From Golubevia sp. BC0850 (Eukaryota; Basidiomycota; Exobasidiomycetes; Golubeviales; Golubeviaceae), in the NCBI GenBank assembly GCA_012976225.1, contig JAAVVG010000002.1, positions 1,364,001 to 1,428,000 of the forward strand: 64,000 nucleotides of DNA, read 5' to 3'. Below, piece by piece: positions 34,489 through 46,388 of this stretch; position 1 is the first letter of the stretch, and every line of letters begins with the position of its first letter. The translations under genes and the position numbers were made by a program. Below the pieces are notes generated by a model. The model was not told the DNA's origin and made no database searches. It worked only from the letters and a program-made list of their open reading frames with translations.

Positions 34489-36584
34489 TCAGGAGCCTAA
34501 GATCAGATGCAGTAAAGTTGATCCACAAAGCACAGTAACAGCAAAAACTCCAACCAGCCAATGAACTCTCCTCCTGATTTTCATCAACCAAATCTCATCC
34601 AGTCCTTCTCCATCATCTTCCAAAAACCTTCCCGCCACATCCCTAGCTCCTCTGCTGGCATTTTCTCTTCTTCTTTCCATGCCGATATTATTTCCGGATG
34701 TCTTAAGTCTACTTTCCTTCCGTTTCCTCAGCCATTTCCTCGCTGCGATAACCAGAAAAACGTCTCCATCTAAATGTGGGAGAGGTAACATGTTGAGGAT
34801 AGCCAAAGCTAGGCTTAAAGACATGAAGTAACTCGTGGTGAGATCTATCCAATCGGATATTTTCGTTGGTAAGAACCACCATCGTTGACGTATTGGACTG
34901 ACATTTAGAGCTAGATGAACCGCTTGTCTTGATCCTTGAAAGAGAACGACTTTTGGAATCGAAGGCTCAGAAAAAGCGACGACCCCTATTCGTACCAGCT
35001 CCTCTCTAGGATCTGATCTTACGCAAATTTTTGAATCTTCACAGCTCTCTATGCATCTCGTTGGAGCCTTTCCTCCTTCTTGAACGTTGATGAGAGGTAG
35101 CGGATCGAGGCATCTCTGAGAAGCTTTTTCGCCTGAAGACATAAAGCAGAACTCTACTTCTGAAGGATCAATAGCACTTGGAATTGTTCCAAGATCTAGA
35201 TCTAGCTTGTCGCAGCACTTTCGAGAAAGGTCTGAGAAATAAGAGAAAGATTCGAAAAGTTCAGAACGAAACAAACTTCAAATCTGAGTTGGGTTGACGA
35301 CTCACTTTTCCAAGCTTGCGAATCCATGCACCACCCAAGCTCCTCCGACTGCTCCTGTTCTAGACTCCAATGAGGAGAGCTAGTCTTCCCATCCTGGTTT
35401 AGAGAGCCTTGAATGGGAGACTCTTCGAGCAGGAAATGCCTCCATAGTCTTTGACGTTCTGGTTCTGGAACTACGTCGATGGCCAAGTCGTCTAGATGAG
35501 TGATTACGTCTCCAGCAGAGAGGTAATATGCTAGAGGAGAAGACTAACAGATATTACAAAGCAGAACGGTCTGGTCAGATAAGAAGATCAGGAATGGTTC
35601 TTCCACTTTCTTAATGCTCACCGAATCTACTGCCGTGACACTCATTCCATTGACTTCTGCCCAAGCCAACCCTCTCCAAAATGTTCCAATTCCAACCCAA
35701 GTCATCAAAATGAGTAATCCAAAGGTGAAAGCGTTGTGCCACACTCCAGCTGCCAGAATACTGAGTTGAGAATCAGCATTCAAGACCTTGCCTCTTCTGC
35801 CTACTTGTAGAGAGATTCCATCTTCCAGGTCATTCCGAAGTCTGTCAGAGCTGGAAGCGACATTTGATATTCTCCCACTCGTATCAGTATCGAAGGCTTC
35901 ATCTGGTAATACTACGAACGCTCCCGGTAGAATGGGGAAGGCTAGCAAGACTCCCATTCTCAGAGGCTTTAAACCGTTCATGGCACCTGCTATGGCGTGT
36001 CCTGCTTCGTGAATTACTTGAGCTAGTAGTAGAGCTACTACCATGAAAGGCAGATGCCATAATGGTAGGGTCACTCCTGGAATTAGAGGAGTTATAGAAG
36101 GTTTAAATGCACTTGACTTGGAAGGTGCCGGAGGAGTCTCTGAACGTTTTGTTAATTTAATCACTTCTGGTCCTACCGAGCTCATGAAACGAAGATCCTT
36201 CACGTTGTTTACCAGCTGGAAAAAGCCATAAGCGATAATCAGAAGTGAGAGGATGGATGCTCCGAAGGCAAAGAAAGTTCCGACCTCGTAGAAAATGGAA
36301 AGAATCCTTCTCGACGAATTTCGTTCTCTCTGAGTTCGACTCTTTGATAAAGATGGTAGTTGAGATTGAGCTTTGATAGCAGTATGGATCCCTAAAGATT
36401 CTAAAAGAGCTGAAGGTAGTTGATTGAAGCTTTCTGTTTCTAATTTGGCTACGAAAGTTGAGAGTGAAAAAGTGAAGAGAGATGAATCTGGACGGCTTGA
36501 GGCTCTTCTTCGTTTCTCATATTGGCTGTTGAAGAGATTTGCTAGAATCCAAAAGACTATGATTGAACCAATGAACCCCCACAT
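34489..36584 (-). CDS. Site-2 protease (intramembrane zinc metalloprotease)
   Basis: Cuts membrane-bound transcription factors such as SREBP within the membrane at the Golgi. The first exon gives several membrane spans, with the zinc motif HEAGH in LLAQVIHEAGHAIAGAMNGL and the signature SQLSILAAGVWHNAFTFGLL. A second exon adds a PDZ-like region with GDVITHLDDLAI, and the last exon has a luminal Cys-rich segment and the third ligand motif NMLPLPHLDGD (NxxPxxxLDG). The start ATG gives MWGFIGSIIVFWILANLF. About 590 residues, near the human MBTPS2 length of 519 plus inserts. Divergent from POP5 over 96 bp. Presence suggests a working SREBP/Sre1-type sterol or hypoxia pathway. Confidence 0.92.
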
Positions 36585-36680
36585 TCGATGGCCTTAGCGC
36601 CACTGATCTATCGAAGGCTTGAACTAATTGGGTGGGTCAGTCGAGAAGAGTAACTTTTCTTTCCCAATCCCGTTCCACTC
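36585..36680. promoter_or_regulatory. Divergent promoter, site-2 protease / POP5
   Basis: Only 96 bp separate the two start codons, so both promoters must overlap. No TATA box seen. Confidence 0.6.
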
Positions 36681-37667
36681 ATGGTCCGAATAAAGGTGAG
36701 CAATCAAACGTCTCTAGCTTTCAAATTTGAACTCTAGCTTCACTTGATTCTTATCCACTTCCACTTCCAACAGAATCGATGGCTTCTTCTAAGCGTCTCA
36801 ACCTGTCCTCAATCTCAACTTCAATCTCAAGCATCATCTGCCAATCCAAGCCCCAGTTGCCATCTACAACCTCATCCAAACTTAGATTCAGGTAGTCTGA
36901 CAAGGCTGATCAGAACTGCTCTGGCCTTGAACTTCGGAGATGCAGGAGCTGGTGCTCTTGGAGGATTGATCTGCAAGTACTATGCTCCAGCAACTGGAAC
37001 TGCCATTGTTAGATGCACAAGAGAGGGAGTTCAGGTGGTCAGAGCTACTCTTTTCATGATAGATGAGGCATTGGGAAGGAAGACTAGAATCGTTGTCGAA
37101 CATTGCGGAGGTGAGTTGGTCGGAGTGGAATGAGGAGATCTGGAAGGGAACGATGGCTGCTGAAGAGAGAGCCTGGTGGAGCCGGCTATGAGTACTCAAG
37201 ATAGAAAATCTTCTCAGGAAGAATTAGGCCCGGAAATCTAACGCCCCTGTCAGAGGTAGCATCTCGAGAGTTGCACTTCTGAAGACTGACCCGCCACCTC
37301 TTCCCACCTTCGCCCCCTTTTAGGAACCATCAAGAAAGTACAGCGAAGAGCCATACAACTAGACAGACGACAAATCAATCGACTTTTTCATCAGAGGAAA
37401 GTCTTAGCACACGAAGCCTCTTCAAATCTTCCTGCTCCGTCCTTAATTGCTCCAACTTCTGCCCTAGCAAGTCTCGATAGCGAAGATCTAGGAACTTCAA
37501 TCGACGCAAACACAGACCAGAATGCCTCAGAGATAGTTTTGGAGCATCAGAGAAAGAGGAAAGGGGGAGGCGATCCTACAAAAGGGACGAAGAAACAGAA
37601 ACTAGACGAGGAGGAAGAGAAGATTTTGGAGAAGAGTCGTCTGGAGATCTTAAGTCTCAAACCTTGA
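36681..37667 (+). CDS. POP5: RNase P/MRP protein subunit Pop5
   Basis: Subunit of RNase P and RNase MRP, which process tRNA and rRNA precursors. Exons 36681-36695, 36774-37110 and 37324-37667 sum to 232 codons with the stop. The tiny first exon gives MVRIK and splices to NRWLLLSVS, matching the family start MVRFKNRYLL. The core has NFGDAGAGALGGLICKYYAP, ATGTAIVRCTREGVQVVRAT and, across intron 2, VVEHCGGTIKKVQRRAIQ. The C-terminal 100 residues are a Lys/Glu-rich extension. A Ser/Gln-rich insert (about residues 20-45) is not in yeast Pop5. Divergent from the site-2 protease gene. Sure. Confidence 0.9.
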
Positions 37668-37865
37668 AGGTCGTATGGGTTCTTCGGCAAAACTTCATTG
37701 TATTTCTACTTTCACTTGTATAACGTCACCTGCTCGGTTCTCGCTTGTGTGTGGTTTGGGCGACTTCGTGAAGAAGAACAGCTTTTGTTCTTTCAAATTC
37801 TTCCTTCCCAACCCATCACTCCTTTTTTTACTTCTTCGTCAACCTCGAGATTCGAAGCAGACGTC

Positions 37866-38268
37866 ATGGAGACTCACAATCAAGAAAGCATCAATCTTGA
37901 TAGGAAGGATGAAGAACTAATTGATCCAAGCTCGCTCTCAGCGAAAACCAGATTGGAGTCAAGACTTCTCCAAAGCTCTCGAAACTTTCAAAATGAGATC
38001 AAGAATCTCAACACTAACTACGTCTTGTGTGTAAGAGAGGACAAGGTAAGATTAAAGTCAAACGTGAAGATTGCGGAGAAGAGGAAGGAGGGGTTGGTAG
38101 AGTCTAAGCAGGTCTGATTGAGGATTGTGCCAAGTTAGAAAGTATCAAGATCGGAGTCACGAGTCAAATTGTATGTATGAGCTATATGGAACAGGTAGAA
38201 GAAGGGAGGGACAATATCAGCTCTAATCTTCAACATTTCTCCGTCAACAGCAAGTCGTCGAGGACTAG
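37866..38268 (+). CDS. Small coiled-coil protein of unknown function
   Basis: Three short exons fit together in one frame: 37866-38045 (METHNQESINLDRKDEELID...), 38123-38170 (DCAKLESIKIGVTSQI) and 38251-38268 (QVVED, stop), giving 81 residues. Donors are GTAAGA and GTATGT. The sequence is acidic and helical with heptad-like leucines (LESRLLQSSRNFQNEIKNL), so a subunit of a small complex such as BLOC-1, Mediator or a kinetochore assembly is possible, but nothing is diagnostic. It starts 199 bp after POP5. The coding call rests on splice fit and composition. Confidence 0.5.
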
Positions 38269-38838
38269 ATTCTCTTCAAACCCATCCTCCTTGATCCATT
38301 CCCTTTGCCTTCGATCTTGTCCCCCCCCCCCCCAACCTCCCGCTTTTTTTCCTCCCTTTATCTCTCTTGACTTTCTCCGGTCGGTGGGGTAAGATCAAAC
38401 GATTAAGGTCAAGAACTCGTTTCTCACACGAAAAGATGGTCAAATAGACGATTTGGATTGTAGAAATACTATGATTTGAATGGGAGAGATTATACCAAAG
38501 GCTAAAAATAACAAACAGGTATGAGGCAAGAAGAAAGGCGAAGGGGCAAAACAATGCTGGGAAAGGAGCGAAGGAGAATACTTAAAATCGAACTCAGCTG
38601 AAATAGAATGAAAGAAAAAGTATGTGCATGTAGAGTGACTGAAGCTGGAGAGAGAGAGAGAGGTAGTGGAGAATAGCATATTGAGGAAAAGAGCAACATC
38701 GTCGAGAACCATAGAATACGAAAGAGTGGGAATTACTTTGCTGGTGCTTGCCGTGGGATGATAGGATAATCTAGGGAATTAAAGAGGGCGTTCAATTTGA
38801 GAAAGACCTTGACGTGGTAGGAAGTGAAGCTGAATCTT
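38269..38838. other. Convergent 3' flanks; 13-nt C run
   Basis: Between the small coiled-coil gene and the homeodomain gene. Holds a C run at 38321-38333. No gene seen. Confidence 0.55.
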
Positions 38839-41326
38839 TCATTCTGGAGTTTTGACGGAGTGAGAAGTAGAAGTGTTGGTGGGAGACGGACTTTGTACTT
38901 CTTTCTGATGACTTGAAGAGATCAGTACTTCAGAGAAATGAGGAGAAGAGCTAGATTGTTTCATCTTGATGTCTAATTCTTGTTCAAAAGATGGAGTTGT
39001 GGAATTGAGAAAATCTTGCGAGTCTAAATCTTTTTTCTCCCCTTCTCCCTTCTTGATTTCATCATCTCCAATCATTTCACTTTCTTCCAAAAACTCCTCT
39101 CCAGAATCGTTGTCTTGAGTAGAAACCATTGTGTTTTGAAAACTAGCAGGAAGAGGAATGTCATAGAGACTTTCTTTCTCCAACGACCTTTCGCCACGAG
39201 CCATTTTTGAGAATCCGACTCCGATCAAAGAGGAAGATAGATACGTTGGATGAGGGAATTGTATGTTTGAACCTTGGATGAAATCTTGACACATTTCGGA
39301 AGAGTTTTCCCTCTTGCTAGCATCTAGATTCCCATTGTCTTCTTGTAAGTTCGAATCGAAGTGATCTTGAGTAAGGAATAAACTTTGCATCGGTAAGATA
39401 TTACTGAAAGTTGAGAAATTATCCGGACAAGAGACTCTTCTGATTTCTGCATCGAAGTTAGACGGGAAGCTTGGAGCGTCTGCAGAATGTCTGAGGCTTG
39501 GAGGATTGCTGCCTAAGTCTTGATCACGTTGAGGCTGAGGTTGTTGATAAGAGCCTGGAGCGAATCCAGGTGGAATGTTGAGATTTGGGATAGACCTGTA
39601 TCTAGCAGCTGTTCCGTAGTTCGAATAGTCCGGTTGACCATAGGCTTGGGATTGAGGCAGAGAAGAATAGGAAGGGTAGCTTGAAGAATGGTAGTGCATA
39701 CCAGCTCCTCCCACGTCCGCGTAGCTCTCTCCTCCTTGAGCCAGGCGACTGTAAGAATTTCCAGGCGGCTGATGATGCATCGACATCGTTTGACCTCCAT
39801 AAGATCCTGAAGGAATGTAGGAAGGATGACTGCTGTTGCTCGTCGCGGAAGACATGGCAGACATGGCGCTCGGCCTCCTGGATTGCCAAGCTGAAGAGTT
39901 GGAGAAGTCGTGAGAAGTAGTCGAAGACCTGGACCTTTCATCTTCATTTCCAACTTCTCCCATTGTGCCAGTCGGAATTTCGCTTTGAGCTGTTCCGAAT
40001 CTGTAAGGAGCCCCTCCAGAGCTGTAGAGCGAAGTTAAGGTCGGTAGATGAGAGGAGCTTTGATGGGCAGATCCGTATCCTCCGTCTCGTTGAGAACGAT
40101 CCGAGAAAGTAGAAGAAGTAGGCGATATCGTTGAGAGAACACTCCCAGTAGAAGCACGGGCGTTGGCTAGATGTCTTTGTAGCTTAGCTGCGTCCTGGTA
40201 CTCCTCCGAGCTATCCAACTCGTCGACCTCTCTTTCTCCAGAAGGACCAGCTCCACCTTGGGATTCAGAGAGTCTTCTAGCTTCCTTAACTTCCTCTGCG
40301 CGCTTCATGAGACTAGCTAAGACAGCTTTACTCTTTGGAGCACGATCAGAGACCTTTCCTCCATGGACTGGGAATTCGATCGGTTCTCCTCTTGCGATGG
40401 CTTCTTCACGTTTGGCTGTCGCCTTGGCTTTGGCTCTTCGATTCTGGAACCAGATCTGCAAATAAGTAGAGAGCAGGAAATAGGTTAGAGAGAATCCTCT
40501 CGTGCTTCTCTGTCTTGCAGCGCTGAAGGAGAAGGACTTACCTGCACAGCTCTAGGTTCCATCCCAAGTTGGGTAGCCAACTGCTGTCTCGTCTGAGAAG
40601 TCGGCTTGAAATCTCCTGCAGGGTTCAACGGGAGAAAAAAGAGGAAATGGCGGAGAAAAAGAAGGCCCGATGTGAGAAAGAGAGCACATGGTTCACAGAG
40701 CAGGCACAGACCCAGAATTCCCAATCTTCCTTCTTCTTTTCCTTGTCCACTCCACCTCCTCCTCCTCTCCAATCCTTCAAAAGAAACTCACTTTGGAAAG
40801 TAGTCTCCAAGGTCTGAAACTGAGACTTGGTAGTCCTCCTCCTATGCTTGATATCGGCGGCACTCTCAAAGCTCTTCCTATGCTCGTTCGGGTTCATTCC
40901 AGGAGGATAGTTAGGAGAAGCAGGTTGAGAAGTATCGGATGAATGAGAAGAAGAGGATTGCCCTAGTAGGTTGAGGTTATCCTTTGAATCTTGAGCACCA
41001 TCCAAGGACGGAGAAGAAAGGTAAGAAGCTGAATGGGGTGGAGGGTAGTTGTAGCTGGAAGAGTAACTTCCTGGAGGTGCTGGAACCAATCCACTGTGCT
41101 GCCTAGTATGACTTCCTGAGGATTGGAAAACTGAAGGATGATCTGGATGATAGGAATTGGGTGGCATTGAGGACATCATAGCATTTGTAGGAGGAGGTTG
41201 ATAGTGACCAAAAGTTGGTGGCTGCTGATGATGATGAGAATGAGAGGACATGTAGGGATCCTGCTGAGGATTGCCGGTTGAAGTTGAAGAGTTTGAAGAA
41301 GTTGAAGATGGATCTGAGTAATTCAT
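38839..41326 (-). CDS. Homeodomain transcription factor
   Basis: Long regulator with one homeodomain. The N-terminus (from ATG 41326) is Ser/Pro/His/Gln-rich. The homeodomain lies at about residues 160-220 and spans three exons: HRRRTTKSQFQTLETTFQS, then DFKPTSQTRQQLATQLGMEP, then VQIWFQNRRAKAKATAKREE. The WFQNRR recognition helix is complete and the spacing fits a typical (non-TALE) 60-residue domain, so it is not an HD1-type mating factor by this feature. The remaining 500 residues are Ser/Gln/Tyr-rich with an acidic C-terminal region. In-frame sequence upstream of the ATG (LHQQHPILHPQPQHQEFH) follows an AG acceptor at about 41390, so a further 5' exon is possible. Target genes unknown. Confidence 0.88.
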
Positions 41327-43819
41327 ATGAAACTCTTGATGTTGTGGTTGAGGATGAAGAATTGGATGTTGTTGGTGAAGCTACTTCGGATGGCTGGGTA
41401 GCTTTTTTACGCTAGTACAAAGGTTGAGAACGTGAGACTTTGAATTCTGATGACTGAGTTTGATCAAGAGGTTGATTTTGAATTGGTAGAGAAGAAAAAG
41501 AAGAAGAGTTGAAATTGAAATCAAAAACTTGACGATTTCAAAGTTCTAAGTCTGACGTCCAAGCTGGTTTAGAAGGTAGATGGAGGTGAGATGGTTTTGA
41601 AAAGCTCCGATGAGTTTGGATTGAAGGCTTGAGAGGCTTGACTTGCTTTGATTTGAAAGTTGACTTGCGGAAGATATCCAATAAGTAGAAAAGGCGATTG
41701 AGAGAAGAAGAGGAGAGAAGGGAAATACTCGAAAGGGGAAATGAAGCAAGAGGAATGAGCGTAGAGGGACCTAGGGAAAGGATGACAGTTAATTTGCTCC
41801 GTTGCCTTGTCACTTTTAAAGTTGTTGCTGCACAGATCGCTTGCTATGTATCCTTCTCTTGAACCAAAAAGCAGGAAACCTATGGGTGTGGGGGGTTTCA
41901 AGAAGAGAAGAACGGACACAACAGACCAACAGCCACAACTTCCAGCTGCTGTCGAACTTTTTTGATTAATTTTCATGTCGATGCCCTTTACCCAGGAAAA
42001 ACCTGTATCTCGCTAGCAAGGCTATCCTTCCACTTTCGACTTTGGGGGTCACATTCACTGCAGTGAAAAGGCTTTAGATTTTCAGAAGCGATTCTTGCGA
42101 TGCCGCGAAACAAGATCCAAGCTCTCGATAAGACCAAAAACAAGAATCGAGATTCGAGAAGTTACTCTCTTCTTCCTGTGGGTGGCAGACAGACAGCCAG
42201 GTGATAAAGGGATGCCGCGGTAGAGATGGACTTTGTTGGTGAGACTAGCTCGAAATGAGAAGGATCCAGTCCACGTCCAAAGAAGTCAAAGAAGCACCGA
42301 AAAGTGGCGTTTGAACTCGCTTAGATCTGTCTTGAGAGAGACGCGCTAATCTTGTTCTTCTCCCAAACCAAAGAGACGGTTCTTAGGATCCGAGAAGCGA
42401 CTTAGCTTGAACGGCAGATGCGTTAGCGATCTCAAAAAGATGGCAAGTTGCAGAGAGGAGGGAACGAGAGGGCCACCACAGAAGAATGTTCTTTTCGTCC
42501 CCAGGAACTCTCCCTGTTATCTCCCAAGGTCTCATTTTCCTAGTTGCCGTCCATGTCCCTTTCGTCCTTTGCCATTGTTCCTCCATCTCAAACAGAGAGT
42601 AACATTAACCTTACAGGTTTTTGATTGCCGAGACAGTACGATAGAATGATAGAGACAGGAAGGCAGAGCCCCAGAAATCGAAGCGAAGCTCAAGAATTCC
42701 AAGCAGCAGCCAAAGGAATCTGGAAAGATGGAAGAAGCGGTCTTTCCAAAATGAACGGAGTTGGAAATGGATTTTGAGTTGGTTCCGTGATCTCACTTCG
42801 ACTTCCTTCACTCCGATTCTTTCTCCTCCAAGCCCTCTTCTTCCACAAATGTACAAAGCTCTGCATCCATTCATGCAAACAAAGTAGCCACCTACGTAAC
42901 TGTCAGGGTCTGTGAGGAGTGAGAGGGTCCCGGGCACGTTTAGAAAATTTGGAATGGGTTTCTCGACGACAAAGGGTCTTGCCGGGCACCACCTCGAACG
43001 CCACTCCTCTTCGAACGACTTTCCTGAAAAATCTTCGCCATCGAAGTCAACAAGACGTCATCCGAAAATCTGTGGAGGCAAGCTAAAGAAAAAATTCCGG
43101 TTGCCTCCTGTCCCCTCGAAGTCGTGATCTTACCAACTGAGGCTGAATGTGTTTTGAGAATCCACTACTTGCCGCATATTTTTGACATGTCCCAAAACCA
43201 AGGTGCTGCGAAGAGAAAGGCAGATTTAGAGGGTGCAGAAATACAATGAAATGTTGATTCGAAACGGATTTCGTGATACTTGGTCGAGAGGAAAGAAATT
43301 ATGTAGATCGAGTCTCGACGCCAAAGCTTCGGAAAGACAGTCCATCATTTCTAACTTTACCTCCTCGAAGCTCAATCCCTCCAAGAGATCTGGAAGAAAT
43401 CCCTGAAACTGAGATCATGGCTCGGCCTTCTTGAGAGGCCCGCAAAGCCCTCGGACTTTCGAGCTCTATTTGCCACCACCTCTTTCTTCTATTTTCTTCT
43501 TGTCTACACCTGCTTCTTCACCTCAAACGGAAAAGACAAAAATCCGTTCTTTGAACCTCTGAACCTCACTGACCTCCGTTACAAGAGAGGTCGCAACTCT
43601 GGCCGATCCATTTGAGTCTCCACGAGTTCACGAAGTGCCATACAAGCAGCTCCGAAGATTAGGACGTTCTTCCTTCCAATGTCCTCAATTATCAGTAGCC
43701 CAAGTACTGCTGACTGTGGAAGAAAGATGGGGAGAATGTGATGGGGGAAGAGAAGAGAGTCAGTTCGAGCTCATCGTGACCCTTGGAAATCCTTTGACCT
43801 GCGAAATCTCCTGGAACCC
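41327..43819. other. Gene-poor interval upstream of the homeodomain gene
   Basis: About 2.5 kb with no gene I can support. The first 500 bp is probably the 5' leader and promoter of the homeodomain gene. Frames at 41569-41976 minus, 42383-42586 minus and 42611-42937 minus were read and have no motif; the second begins with a true ATG (MEEQWQRTKG...) and could be an exon. A noncoding transcript or a long regulatory region is possible. Confidence 0.45.
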
Positions 43820-44074
43820 TTACTCACGAGCGGTGACGGTGATGAAGACATTTGGAATAGTGATGAAGATGAAAAGATTCCCAGAAGAGATGGCTTGGAA
43901 GAAGATGGTTTCGGAGTAGAAGATGGGGTTGCCGGTGAGTTGTTGAAGTCCTTGAGGCGCGATTTCGGTCAAAGTTCTATGAAGGCTCTTTCTTTCTCCT
44001 ATCTTGAAACGGTCGAGGTAAGATCCAATCTCGTGAGTGAGTTGGTTGTCCAAGTTGGTCTGGACGTCAGCCAT
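43820..44074 (-). CDS. Possible small membrane protein, unknown
   Basis: ATG-led frame of 84 codons (MADVQTNLDNQLTHEIGSYL...) with a helical amphipathic first half and a hydrophobic C-terminal segment (GNLFIFITIPNVFITV). The last codons overlap a possible donor (GTGAGT), so it may continue in another exon. Sequence 5' of the ATG is also open (FARLNSNDKDSGLVGSE). No family recognised. Confidence 0.4.
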   Translation of the reverse strand: MADVQTNLDNQLTHEIGSYLDRFKIGERKSLHRTLTEIAPQGLQQLTGNPIFYSETIFFQAISSGNLFIFITIPNVFITVTARE

Positions 44075-44626
44075 CTCACTTCCGACGAGGCCTGAATCTT
44101 TGTCATTGGAGTTGAGGCGAGCAAAAGCGTAGCCACATCTCCGTGACGTCCTCTTTTGATGAGTTTTGATACCAAACCGATGAGATTCGGTCCCTTCTTT
44201 ATCCCAGAGGGAAATAATCCTGCAGAAGGAGCAGAGGATGGAGCCGATTTGGAAGAATGTAAAAGGTTGAAAAAAGAGGGTGAAATATTGACACATCGAA
44301 ATTTGGTTGAAAGAGAAAAATGAATTTTGGAGGGGGTAAAGAACTGATGAGATATTGATTTGAATGTGTCTGGTTCACACTTCTAAGGATTGTATCTTGA
44401 CAAATCGATGCCTTTCGAGTTGTCTACGCTGGCTTTGGAGATCTAACACACAAGTTTAGAAATCGTCTCAATCCTGGATACTCGAATTTTTCCTCGACAC
44501 AGGTTGCTTCAAAGTAAAAGCTAAGAGATGAACTTTCTTACATTGTTTTTGATGTTGTTACAAAAGAGTGATTTCGTCCTCTTTCCATCCTTCCTTTCAG
44601 CTATTTCCCTCCCGTTCTAGCCTTTC
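44075..44626. other. Interval 3' of SF3B4
   Basis: No supported gene. Holds the SF3B4 3' UTR. Confidence 0.5.
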
Positions 44627-46105
44627 TCAACTTCCTCCACCTCTCGGACCAAGAGGAGCCATATTTGAACCAGTCATACTAGGATTATTCCTTCCTCCAT
44701 AACCACCATTCCTACTCTGACCATCATAACCATTATTACCCGGAGGAGGACCAGAATACATCGGAACATTTCCACTCATCATTTCTTGACCTTGAGTCTG
44801 AGGAGCTTGAAAACCATTCGGAGGACCATTCATCATTCCAGCACCCAAAGGAGGTGGACCAGAGTACATTCCAGGACCAACCTGAGATGGTGGTGGTCCA
44901 GGAAATCCATTCGGTTGAACCATCATTCCCATTCCCATACTACTCAAAGGAGCTCCATTTGGATTTCTGAATCCTCCTTGAGGTTCCATTCCCATTCCCA
45001 TTCCTCCAGGACCTGGAAGAGCATTATTCTTTCTAGCTTGAGCAGCTAATAACCTTTCAGCAGCAGTACCGTGTCTTTCTCCTCCTTTACCATCTTTCTT
45101 TAATGCATAGGTTACTGTAATCGGTCGGTTCAGTAAATATTGGTTGTTGAGAGATTCTAAGGCTGCATCGGAAGCTTCGAAAGTTGAGAATGCAACGAAG
45201 GCGTAGGATTTTGATTGATTGGTCACTGGGTCTCTGGCGATCTGCGAGAGATAAGGGAGAAGGATAAAAGGAAGAGAGTCAGATGCCAAAAATACGTGTT
45301 TAGTTCTGAAGGAACTTCGTGAAGGAAAGGTAGAGGTTGAAGCGGAACAGATTAAGGATCGAGAGAGGTTGTTGCTTCTTGCATCTCTTTTCCTCTTTAT
45401 CTCCCATACAAAACGAGAGCTGAGATCACGTCATGATACTTCGATTTCATGACTTCTGTATCGATTGATTCTGTTGGAGCTGAGTGTTCCTTGTGTGGTT
45501 GTTGACCAGCAGCCACCTTGCCGCCCTGCCTTCTAATCCCAGAGACTTGTGATGTCGTTCGACCAAACTCGTTCCAATTTAAGACTTTGATATCCTTTTG
45601 ATGGCCATAGATCCAACTGGTTTCATCCAACCATACTCCAAGAAAGGCCATGCCTCTTTGCACTTGCTTTCCCCTTCTCCAACTTGGATCCTCTTAATTT
45701 ACTCACCTTTGGCATTCCCATCAAAGTACCAAACTGACTAAAGCTTTCCCAAAGCAATCTTTCATCAACTCCACTATCCAAATTTCCAATAAAGAGATTA
45801 GCTCCCACATCCAAAACCTTTCTATCATTTCCAGCTGTTGCTTTATTCACCCTTAAAGGTTTACCGAACAATTTGATCCCATTTAAGATTTGACAAGCAT
45901 AATTTGAATCTTCCTCAGTTAAGAATTCAGCGAAAGCGAAACCTTGATGATTTGAAGTGATTCTATCTTTTGGTAAATGAAGATTGGCTAAAGGACCTGC
46001 TTGAATCATTAATTCCCATAACAATGAATCTGTACATGCATCATCCAAATTACCTACGTAACATGTCGCTTCTTGATTTCTGTCTTGCTCACCAGGTCGT
46101 GACAT
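44627..46105 (-). CDS. HSH49: Splicing factor 3b subunit 4 (SF3B4/Hsh49)
   Basis: U2 snRNP protein that contacts pre-mRNA near the branch site. Two exons (45707-46105 and 44627-45241) sum to 338 codons. RRM1 starts at about residue 13 ([10 protein letters not shown]) with [23 protein letters not shown]2 begins at about 99 ([20 protein letters not shown]) and continues after the intron with [40 protein letters not shown] then leads into a Pro/Gly/Met-rich tail, as in human SF3B4. The single intron is 465 nt, several times the local norm, and holds an ATG-led frame. Divergent from mL60 over 114 bp. Sure. Confidence 0.95.
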
Positions 46106-46219
46106 TGAATAGAGTGATTGAGGACGCAATTATAGGTTGAGAAGAACTGAAGAAGTTGCCTCCCACCACCAAACTTTCCCACTCCTTCCCCCCCCCCCAA
46201 CTCCTCCCACTCCATAAGC
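46106..46219. promoter_or_regulatory. Divergent promoter, SF3B4 / mL60, with 11-nt C run
   Basis: 114 bp between start codons. A C run (46188-46198) and CT-rich sequence precede the mL60 ATG. Confidence 0.6.
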
Positions 46220-46349
46220 ATGTTCGGAGCATTCAGACCTTCAAACGTATCTATGGGCGGCTTACTTTGGTAAGCATCCTACCGCAGAAACAGCCTAAGA
46301 TTACAATTCAGCTCAAGAGGAAGGTCTATCCATCTCTCTCTTTCTCTCT

Positions 46350-46388
<39 letters not shown>

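Noticed and set aside
41569-41976. ATG-led 135-codon frame upstream of the homeodomain gene
   Set aside because: Low-complexity Phe/Ser/Pro content typical of CT-rich leader sequence, and no domain.
43196-43249. Short frame MSQNQGAAKRKADLEGAEIQ
   Set aside because: Only 20 codons, no splice context, no neighbours supporting it.
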